DNA of 12,016 nucleotides. Source: an uncultured Coprococcus sp. Lineage in GTDB: Bacteria > Bacillota > Clostridia > Lachnospirales > Lachnospiraceae. The stretch's first letter is position 1; the number at the start of each line of letters is the position of its first letter. Where the stretch lies: assembly GCA_934247115.1 (NCBI GenBank), contig CAKQIY010000046.1:1-12016 (forward strand), written 5' to 3'. The translations under genes were made by a program, and so were the position numbers. The notes beneath the pieces were generated by a model. The model was not told the origin of the DNA. It saw only the letters and a list, made by a program, of their open reading frames with translations, and ran no database searches. Below, one piece after another: positions 1-7,705 of this stretch.

Positions 1-11
1 CACTATTCAAA

Positions 12-40
12 TTGACCTTATTGTAAATAAACTTTATAAT
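12..40 (+). promoter_or_regulatory. Sigma-A type promoter of the uraA-upp operon
   Basis: A TTGACC -35 box at 12-17 and a perfect TATAAT -10 box at 35-40 are separated by exactly 17 bp. This predicts a transcription start near 47 and a 5' leader of about 30 nt before the uraA start at 77. Such a leader is too short for the PyrR attenuator or other riboswitch that often controls uracil uptake genes in Firmicutes, so control, if any, would have to act on this promoter. The call rests only on box matches and spacing. Confidence 0.8.
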
Positions 41-76
41 CATTAATTAAGAAAAAATATGGGAGGATTATTACTT

Positions 77-1465
77 ATGGATAATCAAAAAGAAGCCATT
101 CGTGATGCACGTAAGCTTGGAATTCCAAAGATGCTTTTACTTGGATTCCAGCATATGTTTGCCATGTTTGGTGCAACAATTCTTGTTCCGCTTCTCGTAA
201 ACGGATACTTCGAGGGTCAGGGACTCTCAATTCAGGTAACTCTTGTATGTGCCGGTCTTGGAACACTGTTCTTCCACTTATGCACTAAGCTTAAGGTACC
301 TGCATTTCTCGGTTCTTCATTTGCATTTCTGGGAGGTTTCTCCACAGTTGCAGACCTTAAAACAGGCATATTCAAGGACATGCCAATGGGCGAAAAGCTT
401 CCATATGCATGTGGCGGTATTGTGGTTGCAGGACTTCTGTATCTTGTACTTGCACTGATCGTCAAGCTTGTCGGCGTGAAGCGTGTCATGAGATTCCTTC
501 CACCAGTGGTTACCGGACCTATCATCATATGTATCGGTCTGAGCCTCGCACCATCAGCCATATCAAACGCATCCACTAACTGGCTGCTTGCATTTATCGC
601 ACTGGCTGTTGTCATTGTGTTCAACATCTGGGGCAAGGGCATGTTCAAGATCATACCTATCCTCATGGGTGTACTTATCTCATATGGCGTTGCACTCATA
701 CTTCACTTCTGTGGTATGACCAACCCTGATGGTTCAGCAATACTCAGCTTTTCTGGAGTTTCAGACGCACATTTTCTCGGTCTGCCACCTTTCCAGATCT
801 GTAAATTTAACTTAACTGCCATACTTGTCATGGCTCCTATCGCCATCGCTTCCATGATGGAGCATATAGGTGATATATGCGCCATATCAGCAACTGTAGA
901 TCAGAATTTCCTTGAGGATCCAGGTCTCCACAGAACACTTATCGGTGACGGTCTGGCAACATCTCTCTCCGCACTCTTTGGCGGTCCTGCCAACACAACC
1001 TACGGAGAGAACACAGGAGTTCTCGAGCTCAGCCGCGTTCACGATCCAAGAGTTATACGACTGGCTGCCATTTTTGCAGTTATTCTCGGTTTCATACCTA
1101 AGGTTGCAGAAGTCATCCGCTCAATGCCTTTCGCCATCATTGGCGGCATAAGCTTCATTCTCTACGGAATGATCTCAGCCATAGGTGTAAGAAACGTTGT
1201 TGAGAACCATGTAGATTTCACAAAGTCAAGAAACCTGATCATCGCAGCCGTTATCATGGTATGTGGACTTGGTTTCACAGATGGACTTACATTCACGATC
1301 GGAGGCACAACTATCACTCTTACAGGACTTGCCCTCGCAGCTATATTCGGCATCCTGCTGAACGCTATACTGCCTGGTAACGACTATACATTTGGTGAGA
1401 ACACCAAGGGTGATGTAAGCCGTGGTCTTGGAATGAATCCACAGAACTCTGACATTGAGGCATAA
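77..1465 (+). CDS. uraA: Uracil permease (NCS2 family, UraA)
   Basis: A membrane symporter predicted to bring uracil into the cell. The protein is 462 residues, normal for nucleobase transporters of the NCS2 family, and is mostly hydrophobic helices (the family fold has 14). Two family landmarks are clear. MMEHIGD places Glu262 and His263 where E. coli UraA has its substrate-binding glutamate. The NCS2 signature PANTTYGENTG places Glu311 at the second uracil-contacting glutamate. An in-frame ATG lies at 59, but the ribosome site GGGAGG at 61-66 sits inside that extension and is 10 nt from the ATG at 77, so I chose 77. The upp gene follows after 38 bp, which supports uracil over xanthine or urate as substrate. 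The short cytoplasmic tail is rich in Asn and Gly. Confidence 0.94.
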   Translation: MDNQKEAIRDARKLGIPKMLLLGFQHMFAMFGATILVPLLVNGYFEGQGLSIQVTLVCAGLGTLFFHLCTKLKVPAFLGSSFAFLGGFSTVADLKTGIFKDMPMGEKLPYACGGIVVAGLLYLVLALIVKLVGVKRVMRFLPPVVTGPIIICIGLSLAPSAISNASTNWLLAFIALAVVIVFNIWGKGMFKIIPILMGVLISYGVALILHFCGMTNPDGSAILSFSGVSDAHFLGLPPFQICKFNLTAILVMAPIAIASMMEHIGDICAISATVDQNFLEDPGLHRTLIGDGLATSLSALFGGPANTTYGENTGVLELSRVHDPRVIRLAAIFAVILGFIPKVAEVIRSMPFAIIGGISFILYGMISAIGVRNVVENHVDFTKSRNLIIAAVIMVCGLGFTDGLTFTIGGTTITLTGLALAAIFGILLNAILPGNDYTFGENTKGDVSRGLGMNPQNSDIEA

Positions 1466-1503
1466 TAATTATCTGTATATTATTTATTAGGAGGTTACAC
1501 AAT

Positions 1504-2133
1504 ATGACAGATTACACAGTTATGACACATCCACTTATTCAGCATAAGATTTCAAAGCTCAGAGATAAGAATACAGGAACTGCCGAGTTCCGTGCACTTG
1601 TTGAAGAGATTGCCATGCTCATGGGATATGAGGCTCTGAAAGATCTTCCTACCGAGGATGTATGTATAGAGACTCCTATCGAGGAATGCATGACTCCGGT
1701 CATCGCAGGAAGAAATCTTGCGATCGTACCTATTCTCCGTGCAGGACTTGGAATGGTCAGCGGACTCCAGGCCCTGGTTCCTACAGCCAAGATCGGACAC
1801 ATCGGTCTGTACAGAGACGAGGAGACTCATGAACCTCACGAGTACTACTGCAAGCTCCCTGATCCTATCGATGAGAGACTTATAGTTGTCACGGATCCTA
1901 TGCTTGCAACCGGTGGATCAGCTGTTGCTGCCGTTGATTTCATCAAGCAGCACGGTGGCAGGAACATCAAGTTCATGTCGATCATCGCTGCACCGCAGGG
2001 AATCGAAAGACTTCTCAAGGCTCATCCTGACATCCAGCTCTACGTTGGTCATGTTGACCGCGAGCTGAACGAGAACGCTTACATCTGCCCTGGACTTGGT
2101 GATGCCGGTGACAGAATCTTCGGAACAAAGTAA
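1504..2133 (+). CDS. upp: Uracil phosphoribosyltransferase
   Basis: A cytosolic salvage enzyme that joins uracil to PRPP to give UMP and pyrophosphate. At 209 residues it matches the usual bacterial length. The PRPP-binding loop VVTDPMLATGGS is at residues 128-139. The C-terminal uracil-binding segment YICPGLGDAGDRIFGTK, including the conserved GDAGDR, closes the protein. The Arg-Ala-Gly-Leu stretch (PILRAGLGM) of the family is also present. The start is fixed by AGGAGG at 1489-1494, 9 nt before the ATG. It is the second gene of an operon with uraA, so the permease supplies the substrate and trapping as UMP drives net uptake. Nothing about the gene is unusual. Confidence 0.97.
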   Translation: MTDYTVMTHPLIQHKISKLRDKNTGTAEFRALVEEIAMLMGYEALKDLPTEDVCIETPIEECMTPVIAGRNLAIVPILRAGLGMVSGLQALVPTAKIGHIGLYRDEETHEPHEYYCKLPDPIDERLIVVTDPMLATGGSAVAAVDFIKQHGGRNIKFMSIIAAPQGIERLLKAHPDIQLYVGHVDRELNENAYICPGLGDAGDRIFGTK

Positions 2134-2163
2134 GATCTTTCAGACATGATATATATAACAGCA

Positions 2164-2215
2164 AAGACATGCCGCAGCTCAGTACATATACCGGGCTGCG
2201 GCATGTCTTCTCTTC
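2164..2215 (+). terminator. Intrinsic terminator of the uraA-upp operon
   Basis: A perfect 15-bp stem pairs 2164-2178 with 2195-2209 around a 16-nt loop, about 30 nt after the upp stop. The run after the stem (CTCTTCCC) is pyrimidine-rich but not a clean U tract, so termination may be incomplete or factor-assisted. The next gene, nth, lies on the same strand about 100 bp downstream. Confidence 0.7.
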
Positions 2216-2223
2216 CCAACATT

Positions 2224-2297
2224 TTCACACTTCTAACATTTTTATTAAGAATTCTTTTTCGATATCCATTTGCAGGTCTTTCATGTTATCATATAGA
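2224..2297 (+). promoter_or_regulatory. Candidate promoter(s) for the nth-citrate synthase operon
   Basis: Two weak candidates lie between the upp hairpin and nth. TTCACA (2224-2229) followed after 17 bp by AAGAAT (2247-2252) would give a leader of about 55 nt. An extended -10, TG-T-TATCAT (2284-2292), lacks a good -35 box and would start transcription just before the ribosome site. TTTGCA (2269-2274) with TATAGA (2292-2297) also has 17-bp spacing, but its start would fall inside the ribosome site. None is convincing alone, but a terminator upstream implies that a promoter exists here. Confidence 0.3.
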
Positions 2298-2314
2298 GAC
2301 TGGAGGTCTTTTTT

Positions 2315-2965
2315 ATGGAATCACAGAAGAGATATACGAAAAAACAGAGAACACTGGACATTATCGAGAGGCTGAAGAAGGAATATCCTGACACAGTATG
2401 CACCCTCGATACTTCACACGCATGGCAGCTTCTTGTCAGTGTCCGCCTGGCGGCGCAGTGCACTGATGCAAGGGTGAATGTGGTAGTCCAGGATTTATTT
2501 GCCAAATATCCGGGAGTAAAAGAACTGGCTGCTGCCGATGTCAGTGACATCGAGGCCATTGTGAGACCTTGCGGACTGGGGAAGAGCAAGGCCAGAGATA
2601 TTAGTGCATGTATGAATATGCTTGTTGATTCCTATGATTGCCAGGTTCCTGACAGTCTTGATGAGCTGCTTAAGCTTCCCGGCGTAGGCCGCAAGAGCGC
2701 AAACCTCATCATGGGTGATATCTACGGCAAACCTGCCATTGTAACAGATACCCACTGTATACGCCTTGTCAACCGGATGGGACTGGTCGACGGGATAAAA
2801 GATCCGAAGAAGGTTGAGATGGAACTGTGGAAGCTTGTACCTCCAGATGAGAGCAATGACTTCTGTCACAGGCTGGTGGATCACGGCAGATCCGTGTGCA
2901 CAGCCAGAACGAAGCCGCATTGCGACGCATGTTGTCTAAGCGACATATGCAAAAAGATCATCTGA
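2315..2965 (+). CDS. nth: Endonuclease III (base-excision repair DNA glycosylase/AP lyase)
   Basis: A cytosolic bifunctional glycosylase and AP lyase that removes oxidised pyrimidines from DNA. The 216 residues match the family length. The helix-hairpin-helix LPGVGRKSANLIM carries the catalytic lysine, and the catalytic aspartate lies in VTDTHCIRLVNR. The C-terminus holds the four cysteines of a 4Fe-4S cluster, VCTARTKPHCDACCLSDIC, plus one extra cysteine beside the third. Cluster spacing is C-x7-C-x2-C-x5-C, one residue longer in the first loop than the E. coli C-x6-C that I remember. The ribosome site GGAGG (2302-2306) is 8 nt before the ATG. The citrate synthase gene follows after 31 bp on the same strand, so the two are probably co-transcribed, without an obvious functional link. 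Confidence 0.95.
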   Translation: MESQKRYTKKQRTLDIIERLKKEYPDTVCTLDTSHAWQLLVSVRLAAQCTDARVNVVVQDLFAKYPGVKELAAADVSDIEAIVRPCGLGKSKARDISACMNMLVDSYDCQVPDSLDELLKLPGVGRKSANLIMGDIYGKPAIVTDTHCIRLVNRMGLVDGIKDPKKVEMELWKLVPPDESNDFCHRLVDHGRSVCTARTKPHCDACCLSDICKKII

Positions 2966-2996
2966 TTTATCATACAAACGGAAAGGAGTTATTTAT

Positions 2997-4352
2997 ATGG
3001 AGTATATGGAGAATCTGACAGGATACGTTGAGAAGCAGGCTTCTCTCTGTCAGCAGCATGATGTGATAGACAAAGAGCTCTATGCCAGATACGGAGTAAA
3101 AAGAGGACTGCGTGATGAGAATGGACAGGGAGTTCTGACCGGTCTCACCAATATATCACAGATCATAGCATTTAAGGATGTGGATGGACAGAAGGTTCCG
3201 TGTGACGGACAATTATTGTACAGAGGCTATGATGTACAGGATCTCGTAAAAGGCGGCAAAGGAAAACGCCATATATTTGAGGAAGCTGCTTATCTTCTTC
3301 TCTTCGGCGAACTGCCTACCGAGGCTCAGCTCTCAGAATTCAGCAGTGTCATCGCCGAGTCCATGAACCTGCCTACCAACTTTACCCGTGATGTCATCAT
3401 GAAAGCACCTAGTGTGGATATAATGAACTCCATGACAAGAAGTGTGCTGACTCTGGCTTCATACGATAATCAGGCTACCAACCTGGATATAGACAATGTT
3501 CTCAGACAGTGTATCGGACTCATCGGAACATTTCCTATGATGGCTGTGTATGGTTATCACGCATACAACCATTACGAGAACGACGGAAGTATGTACATTC
3601 ACAGACCTGACAAGGATGCTTCCGTGGCTGAAAACATCCTCAGGATGCTCAGGCCTGACATGAAGTATACCGAGCTTGAAGCAAGAGTTCTTGACATCGC
3701 GCTTCTGCTTCACATGGAGCACGGCGGTGGTAACAATTCCACATTCACCACCAGAGTTGTAACGTCATCCGGCTCTGACACATACTCTGCCATTGCCGCC
3801 GCCCTTTCATCCCTCAAGGGAAGGAAGCATGGTGGTGCCAATCTGCAGGTTATGAACATGATGGATGATATAAAGGAGCACATAAAGGATTACCATGACG
3901 AAGAGGCCATAGAGGCATATCTGGACAAGCTGCTGAACAAGCAGGCCTACGACCACAAGGGTCTCATCTATGGTATGGGTCATGCCGTTTACTCACTGTC
4001 AGACCCAAGAGAAAAAGTCTTCAAGGCATTTGTGGAACAGCTTGCCGCTGCCAAGGGCAGGGACGAGGATATGACTCTGTACAACAACATTGAGAAGATC
4101 GCGCCAAAGCTCATCGCCAAGGAACGCAAGATATACAAGGGTGTCAGCCCTAACGTAGACTTCTACAGCGGATTCGTGTATGAGATGCTTGGAATTCCTA
4201 GGGAGCTCTACACACCGCTCTTCGCAGTGGCACGTATAGTTGGATGGAGCGCTCACAGAATCGAGGAGCTTGTCACAACAGACAAGATCATCAGACCGGC
4301 ATATAAGAGTCTGGTTAAGTATAGAGAATATGTAGACAGAGATGCACGATGA
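2997..4352 (+). CDS. gltA: Citrate synthase (Si type)
   Basis: Condenses acetyl-CoA and oxaloacetate to citrate in the cytosol. In anaerobic Clostridia this normally feeds an incomplete oxidative branch to 2-oxoglutarate and glutamate. The protein is 451 residues, at the long end for bacterial enzymes. The catalytic triad is visible: His242 in LHMEHGGGNNSTF, His329 in GMGHAVYSLSDPR, and Asp388 in NVDFYSG. An arginine that follows the second histidine in many homologues (GHRVY) is alanine here. The arginine in ARIVGWSAHRIEE is kept. The start is set by AAGGAG at 2983-2988, 8 nt before the ATG; a second in-frame ATG at 3006 has no ribosome site of its own. No aconitase or isocitrate dehydrogenase gene adjoins it; nth precedes it in the likely operon. 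The family call is firm, while a 2-methylcitrate side activity cannot be excluded from sequence. Confidence 0.93.
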   Translation: MEYMENLTGYVEKQASLCQQHDVIDKELYARYGVKRGLRDENGQGVLTGLTNISQIIAFKDVDGQKVPCDGQLLYRGYDVQDLVKGGKGKRHIFEEAAYLLLFGELPTEAQLSEFSSVIAESMNLPTNFTRDVIMKAPSVDIMNSMTRSVLTLASYDNQATNLDIDNVLRQCIGLIGTFPMMAVYGYHAYNHYENDGSMYIHRPDKDASVAENILRMLRPDMKYTELEARVLDIALLLHMEHGGGNNSTFTTRVVTSSGSDTYSAIAAALSSLKGRKHGGANLQVMNMMDDIKEHIKDYHDEEAIEAYLDKLLNKQAYDHKGLIYGMGHAVYSLSDPREKVFKAFVEQLAAAKGRDEDMTLYNNIEKIAPKLIAKERKIYKGVSPNVDFYSGFVYEMLGIPRELYTPLFAVARIVGWSAHRIEELVTTDKIIRPAYKSLVKYREYVDRDAR

Positions 4353-4391
4353 TCAATGTCTGTTCACGAGGGAGTATAACACTTTTTAGGA

Positions 4392-4475
4392 AAAGCCCTG
4401 TCAGACTTATCATTGTTATGTATACAGAATATAAGACACATAACGATGTATAAGTCTGACAGGGCTTTATGTTTT
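4392..4475. terminator. Long bidirectional terminator hairpin between citrate synthase and thioredoxin
   Basis: A perfect 19-bp stem pairs 4392-4410 with 4450-4468. It continues as 4411-4420 with 4439-4448 (one G-U pair), leaving T4449 as a single bulge, for about 29 pairs in all and an 18-nt loop. On the plus strand the stem is followed by TATGTTTTT. On the minus strand it is followed by a short T run. It lies about 40 nt past the citrate synthase stop and about 70 nt past the thioredoxin stop, so it can end both convergent transcripts. Confidence 0.85.
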
Positions 4476-4536
4476 TACTATTTCTTTTTTGTATCCTCTC
4501 ATCAATTCAAATATCCGGGATACGTATCATATGCAA

Positions 4537-4848
4537 TTATTTGTTCTTCTCAATGAAATCAAGAAGATCATACTTGGATATGGCTCCGACACTCCTTGAT
4601 GCCTCAACGCCATTCTTGTACAATATCAGCGTTGGGACGCTGAACACCTTATTGGCTGCTGCAAGCCCCGGATTCTCATCCACATCAACACTGAAGAAGT
4701 CCACTTTCCCATTCATCTCATCAGCTACTGTGTGAAATACAGGTGCCATCATCTTGCATGGTCCGCACCATGTCGCTGAATAATCTGCAACGGCTACACC
4801 GCATGCCTTTATATCATCAAAATTATCGCCTTTTACTTCTTTAACCAT
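4537..4848 (-). CDS. trxA: Thioredoxin
   Basis: A small cytosolic disulfide reductase that takes electrons from thioredoxin reductase and passes them to ribonucleotide reductase, peroxidases and other targets. It has 103 residues. The active site WCGPC is at residues 27-31, and the cis-proline is Pro72 in SVPTLILYKNG. Both match canonical thioredoxin, not a glutaredoxin or a TlpA-like protein. There is no signal peptide. In-frame ATGs exist upstream (for example at 4857), but GGAGG at 4862-4858 abuts that codon and is 9 nt from the ATG at 4848, so 4848 is the start. An extra cysteine (Cys16) lies outside the active site. The gene is monocistronic, convergent with citrate synthase, and has no thioredoxin reductase gene next to it. 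Confidence 0.95.
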   Translation of the reverse strand: MVKEVKGDNFDDIKACGVAVADYSATWCGPCKMMAPVFHTVADEMNGKVDFFSVDVDENPGLAAANKVFSVPTLILYKNGVEASRSVGAISKYDLLDFIEKNK

Positions 4849-5013
4849 AATAATCATCCTCCATTCTATCCTGATGAACACACGCAGCAATATAATCCCC
4901 CGCGTATACATCAATACTTTTCCTGTTCGTAAATGAATCCTACAACAGATTTTTAAAACTCACTACTATATTCTGCCCCTATGTGCAGATCTTTAATCGT
5001 AATTTATACATAT

Positions 5014-5042
5014 ATTTTGTCATATCCTGTCACCCCGGTCAA
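5014..5042 (-). promoter_or_regulatory. Candidate thioredoxin promoter
   Basis: On the minus strand TTGACC (5042-5037) is followed after 17 bp by CAAAAT (5019-5014), a five-of-six -35 box and a four-of-six -10 box. Transcription would start near 5007 and give a leader of about 160 nt before the thioredoxin ATG. It lies just downstream of the ATPase operon terminator, where a thioredoxin promoter is expected. Confidence 0.45.
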
Positions 5043-5086
5043 CAATTCTTACAGATTATTTTTATTATTTAAAATCATCTTTTAAC

Positions 5087-5150
5087 AACAAAACTGCCCT
5101 CCTCACTGATGTTCCGGAATCCCGGATACTCATCACAGTGAAGAGGGCAG
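5087..5150 (-). terminator. Intrinsic terminator of the DUF6110-like/ATPase operon
   Basis: The arm CTGCCCTC-CTCACTG (5094-5108) pairs with CAGTG-AAGAGGGCAG (5136-5150) with one mismatch, and an inner TCCGG/CCGGA hairpin (5113-5126) caps the structure. On the minus strand the stem is followed by TTTTGTT (5093-5087). It begins about 39 nt after the ATPase stop codon, the expected place for its terminator. Confidence 0.8.
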
Positions 5151-5188
5151 CTTTATTTTATATTCTTTATAATTCTACGCTTTGATCA

Positions 5189-7264
5189 TCAATCCAGCAG
5201 CTTCTTCATACTGTCAAGACTTATGAGAAGCGTCGATGAATTGTGAAGCAGTGCTGATGTAGTTGGCTGTATAACTCCCATCACGCCCAGGATGATAAGT
5301 CCTGTGTTGATGGTCACTATCTTTCGATAGTTCCTGTTGATCCTGCTCATCAGCTTATTGCTGAGTTCTTTAAGTGTCACGAGCTCGTACAGATTGTCTG
5401 CACTGACAGTTATATCTGCGATCTCTCTGGCAATCTCCGCACCATCACTTACGGCAATTCCCGCATCGGATGCCGACAGTGCAGGTGAGTCATTGATTCC
5501 ATCACCAACCATGATGACCTTTCGACCCGCAGCCTTCTCAGCCTCAACAAACTTTGCCTTGTCCTCAGGAAGAACCTCTGAGTAATACTCATCCACTCCT
5601 ACCTGCTCTGCAATAGCCTTGGCAGTTCTGTCACTGTCTCCTGTCATCATGACAACCTTCTTGATGCCCAGCTCCTTGAGCTTTGCAACAACCTTGGCCG
5701 ACTCCGGCCTCACCGGATCCTTGATGGATATGACTGCTGCCAGCCTGCCATCGATTCCCATGAACAAATGTGAATGCGTCTTGGACAACGACTCGTACAG
5801 TTCTATCTTATCCTCAGGTATCACACAGCCCTCATCCTCAAATACGAAATGATAGCTTCCTATGACAACCTTCTTGCCGTCTATACTTGATGAGATACCA
5901 TGAGCCACAACATACTCAACCTTGGAATGCATCTCCTCATGCTCCAGCCTCTTGGCTGCAGCTCCTGCCACAACCGCTCTTGCCATGGAATGAGGGAAAT
6001 GCTCCTCCAGACATGCAGCTATCCTGAGCAGCTCATCAGGATCCCTTCCGTCAAATGATACGACGCGTACAAGCGTAGGTGATGCCTTTGTAAGTGTTCC
6101 TGTCTTGTCAAATACTATCGTGTCTGCATCAGCTACAGCCTCCAGGAATTTGCCTCCCTTGACTGTGAGATGATGTTTATTCGCCTCCTGTATAGCAGAC
6201 AATACCGCTATAGGCATGGACATCTTCAACGCACATGAATAGTCAACCATGAGAACCGCAAGTGTCTTGGTGACATTCCTTGTGAAAAGATATGTGAGGA
6301 TGGTTCCACCGAGAGTCCATGGCACAAGGCCATCTGCAAGATGCTCTGCCTTGCTCTCAAGTCCTGACTTGAGCTTCTCCGACTCTTCTATCATCGCAAC
6401 AACTTTATCATATCTGCTGGTTTTTCCAGTCTTCAAAACTCTGACTACCAGCTCACCTTCCTCGACAACTGTACCTGCATATACACTGTCTCCGTGTTCC
6501 TTATGGACGGGTACTGACTCTCCGGTGAGGGATGCCTGATTGACCATGCCCTCTCCCTGATCCACAATTCCGTCAAATGGAATGACATTGCCCATGTGTA
6601 CCACTACCAGATCATCCTTGGCAATCTTTGAACTGTCCATGAGTACATCACAGTCATCCACACGCACCCATACCTTATTGATATTGAGCGACATGCTTCT
6701 CGCCAGGCCACCCACTGACTTCTTGTGTGTCCACTCCTCAAGGATCTCACCGATCTCCAGAAGGAACATGACTGATCCTGCTGTTGCAAAATCATTTGTC
6801 AGGATGGAGGCTGTTATGGCAGTTGCATCGAGAACCGGCACCTCTAGTTTTCTGTTTACAAGACACTTGAGTCCCTTGCCTATATACCTGAGAGCCTTGA
6901 CAGATGTCAGACAATACCGAAGCGGCATTGGAACTATCCATTTCTTGGTCATGTACAAGGCGGTCTTCCAGAAAAGCTTGTCCTCATACTGTCTGTTCAT
7001 GACTCTTCCGGATGTCTCTGTGAGATCCGCCGGAACCTCAACCCTGCCATATCCAAACTGTCTCAGTGCTTCTATCACCTCTGCGCGGTCACCATCATAT
7101 ATAATGATCGCGTCACAGGTCCTGTCATGCACCTTAACTTCCTCAACAGTCTCGCAGTTCTCCAGATAATACTGAAGTATGTCAGCCTGTGCCATAGTCA
7201 TGCGGCTCTGTGCCATGTGTATACGCAGACGATTCTTTGTTTCATTCAAAATTGAAAACTTCAA
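5189..7264 (-). CDS. P1B-type heavy-metal-translocating ATPase with a Tyr-Ser-Cys membrane motif
   Basis: A membrane ATP-driven cation pump of 691 residues. Residues 1-75 resemble a degenerate heavy-metal-associated domain (HMA2-like) with no CxxC. The catalytic parts are intact: TGES at 247-250 (actuator), DKTGT with the phosphorylated Asp386, TGDS, and GDGIND at 587-592. The transmembrane metal triplet, Cys-Pro-Cys or Ser-Pro-Cys in better-known P1B pumps, reads Tyr342-Ser343-Cys344, with Pro351 at the usual distance. The N-domain His-Pro dipeptide appears as His425-Ser426. The first membrane helices look weakly hydrophobic. The metal cannot be assigned from this; copper by the standard CPC route looks unlikely. 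The start codon is TTG at 7264, with AAGAGG at 7278-7273, 8 nt upstream. The first ATG (7216) would cut the HMA2-like domain and has no ribosome site. The gene follows a DUF6110-like gene by 37 bp, and the two probably share a transcript. Confidence 0.9.
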   Translation of the reverse strand: MKFSILNETKNRLRIHMAQSRMTMAQADILQYYLENCETVEEVKVHDRTCDAIIIYDGDRAEVIEALRQFGYGRVEVPADLTETSGRVMNRQYEDKLFWKTALYMTKKWIVPMPLRYCLTSVKALRYIGKGLKCLVNRKLEVPVLDATAITASILTNDFATAGSVMFLLEIGEILEEWTHKKSVGGLARSMSLNINKVWVRVDDCDVLMDSSKIAKDDLVVVHMGNVIPFDGIVDQGEGMVNQASLTGESVPVHKEHGDSVYAGTVVEEGELVVRVLKTGKTSRYDKVVAMIEESEKLKSGLESKAEHLADGLVPWTLGGTILTYLFTRNVTKTLAVLMVDYSCALKMSMPIAVLSAIQEANKHHLTVKGGKFLEAVADADTIVFDKTGTLTKASPTLVRVVSFDGRDPDELLRIAACLEEHFPHSMARAVVAGAAAKRLEHEEMHSKVEYVVAHGISSSIDGKKVVIGSYHFVFEDEGCVIPEDKIELYESLSKTHSHLFMGIDGRLAAVISIKDPVRPESAKVVAKLKELGIKKVVMMTGDSDRTAKAIAEQVGVDEYYSEVLPEDKAKFVEAEKAAGRKVIMVGDGINDSPALSASDAGIAVSDGAEIAREIADITVSADNLYELVTLKELSNKLMSRINRNYRKIVTINTGLIILGVMGVIQPTTSALLHNSSTLLISLDSMKKLLD

Positions 7265-7301
7265 GATCTTCGCCTCTTTCTTATGTTTTGTATTATACCG
7301 A

Positions 7302-7622
7302 TTACTCTTCTACAGTCTCTCCTGCTTCAGTGCTCTCAGCCTCTGCGGTCTCAGCATCCTCAAAATCAGCCTCCGCTGCCTTCTGAGCTCTTGCCTCATT
7401 GATATCCTTTGCTCCTGCGTAGATATCTCCACAGTTCTCCTGGATAGTATTGGCTGTCTTCATGACACAGTCCTTTGCTCTGAGAACACCAGCTGTACAA
7501 TGTGTATACACGTTCTTTGCATCCTTGCTTGAGAGAACCTTGATACCAGCTGTTCCAAATAATACTCCACCTGCAAATATTCCAAGCTTCTTCCAATTTA
7601 CCTTCTTCAAAGTCTTCATCAT
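7302..7622 (-). CDS. DUF6110-like small membrane protein upstream of the ATPase
   Basis: A 106-residue protein of unknown function. A short basic N-terminus (MMKTLKKVNWKKLG) leads into one glycine-rich membrane helix at about residues 13-30 (IFAGGVLFGTAGIKVL). A conserved-looking segment with Cys42 and Cys52 follows (VYTHCTAGVLRAKDCVMK), then Cys64, then a tail of about 30 residues dominated by Glu and Ala. It resembles the family I know as DUF6110, which I recall beside heavy-metal P-type ATPase genes in Clostridia; that assignment is from memory. The start at 7622 is set by AAGGAGG at 7637-7631, 8 nt upstream; upstream in-frame codons lack such a site. Placed 37 bp before the ATPase, it may be an accessory subunit or metal-handling partner. 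That role is inference. Confidence 0.8.
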   Translation of the reverse strand: MMKTLKKVNWKKLGIFAGGVLFGTAGIKVLSSKDAKNVYTHCTAGVLRAKDCVMKTANTIQENCGDIYAGAKDINEARAQKAAEADFEDAETAEAESTEAGETVEE

Positions 7623-7705
7623 GTTTTTGTCCTCCTTGACTATATATTTATTCTGATTAATGATATGACCACTTATACGCATGGTAGATTATATGACAGG
7701 CTTCG

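Larger units (their letters stand above)
4849..5188. other. Intergenic region between thioredoxin and the P-type ATPase gene
   Basis: This stretch of about 340 bp has no credible gene. From low to high coordinate it holds the thioredoxin ribosome site, a thioredoxin leader of roughly 160 nt with no strong fold that I can see, a candidate minus-strand promoter (5014-5042), an AT-rich stretch, and the terminator of the ATPase operon (5087-5150). Confidence 0.6.

Noticed and set aside
59..76. Longer uraA start at the ATG at 59
   Set aside because: The ribosome site GGGAGG (61-66) would lie inside the coding sequence, and the ATG is only about 12 nt from the predicted transcription start. The ATG at 77 has correct spacing.
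2146..2391. Open frame spanning the upp terminator and the start of nth
   Set aside because: It translates the terminator hairpin and runs into nth in another frame; its composition does not look coding.
6582..7169. Plus-strand open frame of 195 codons opposite the ATPase gene
   Set aside because: It is an antisense shadow of the ATPase coding region, without a ribosome site or a recognisable domain.
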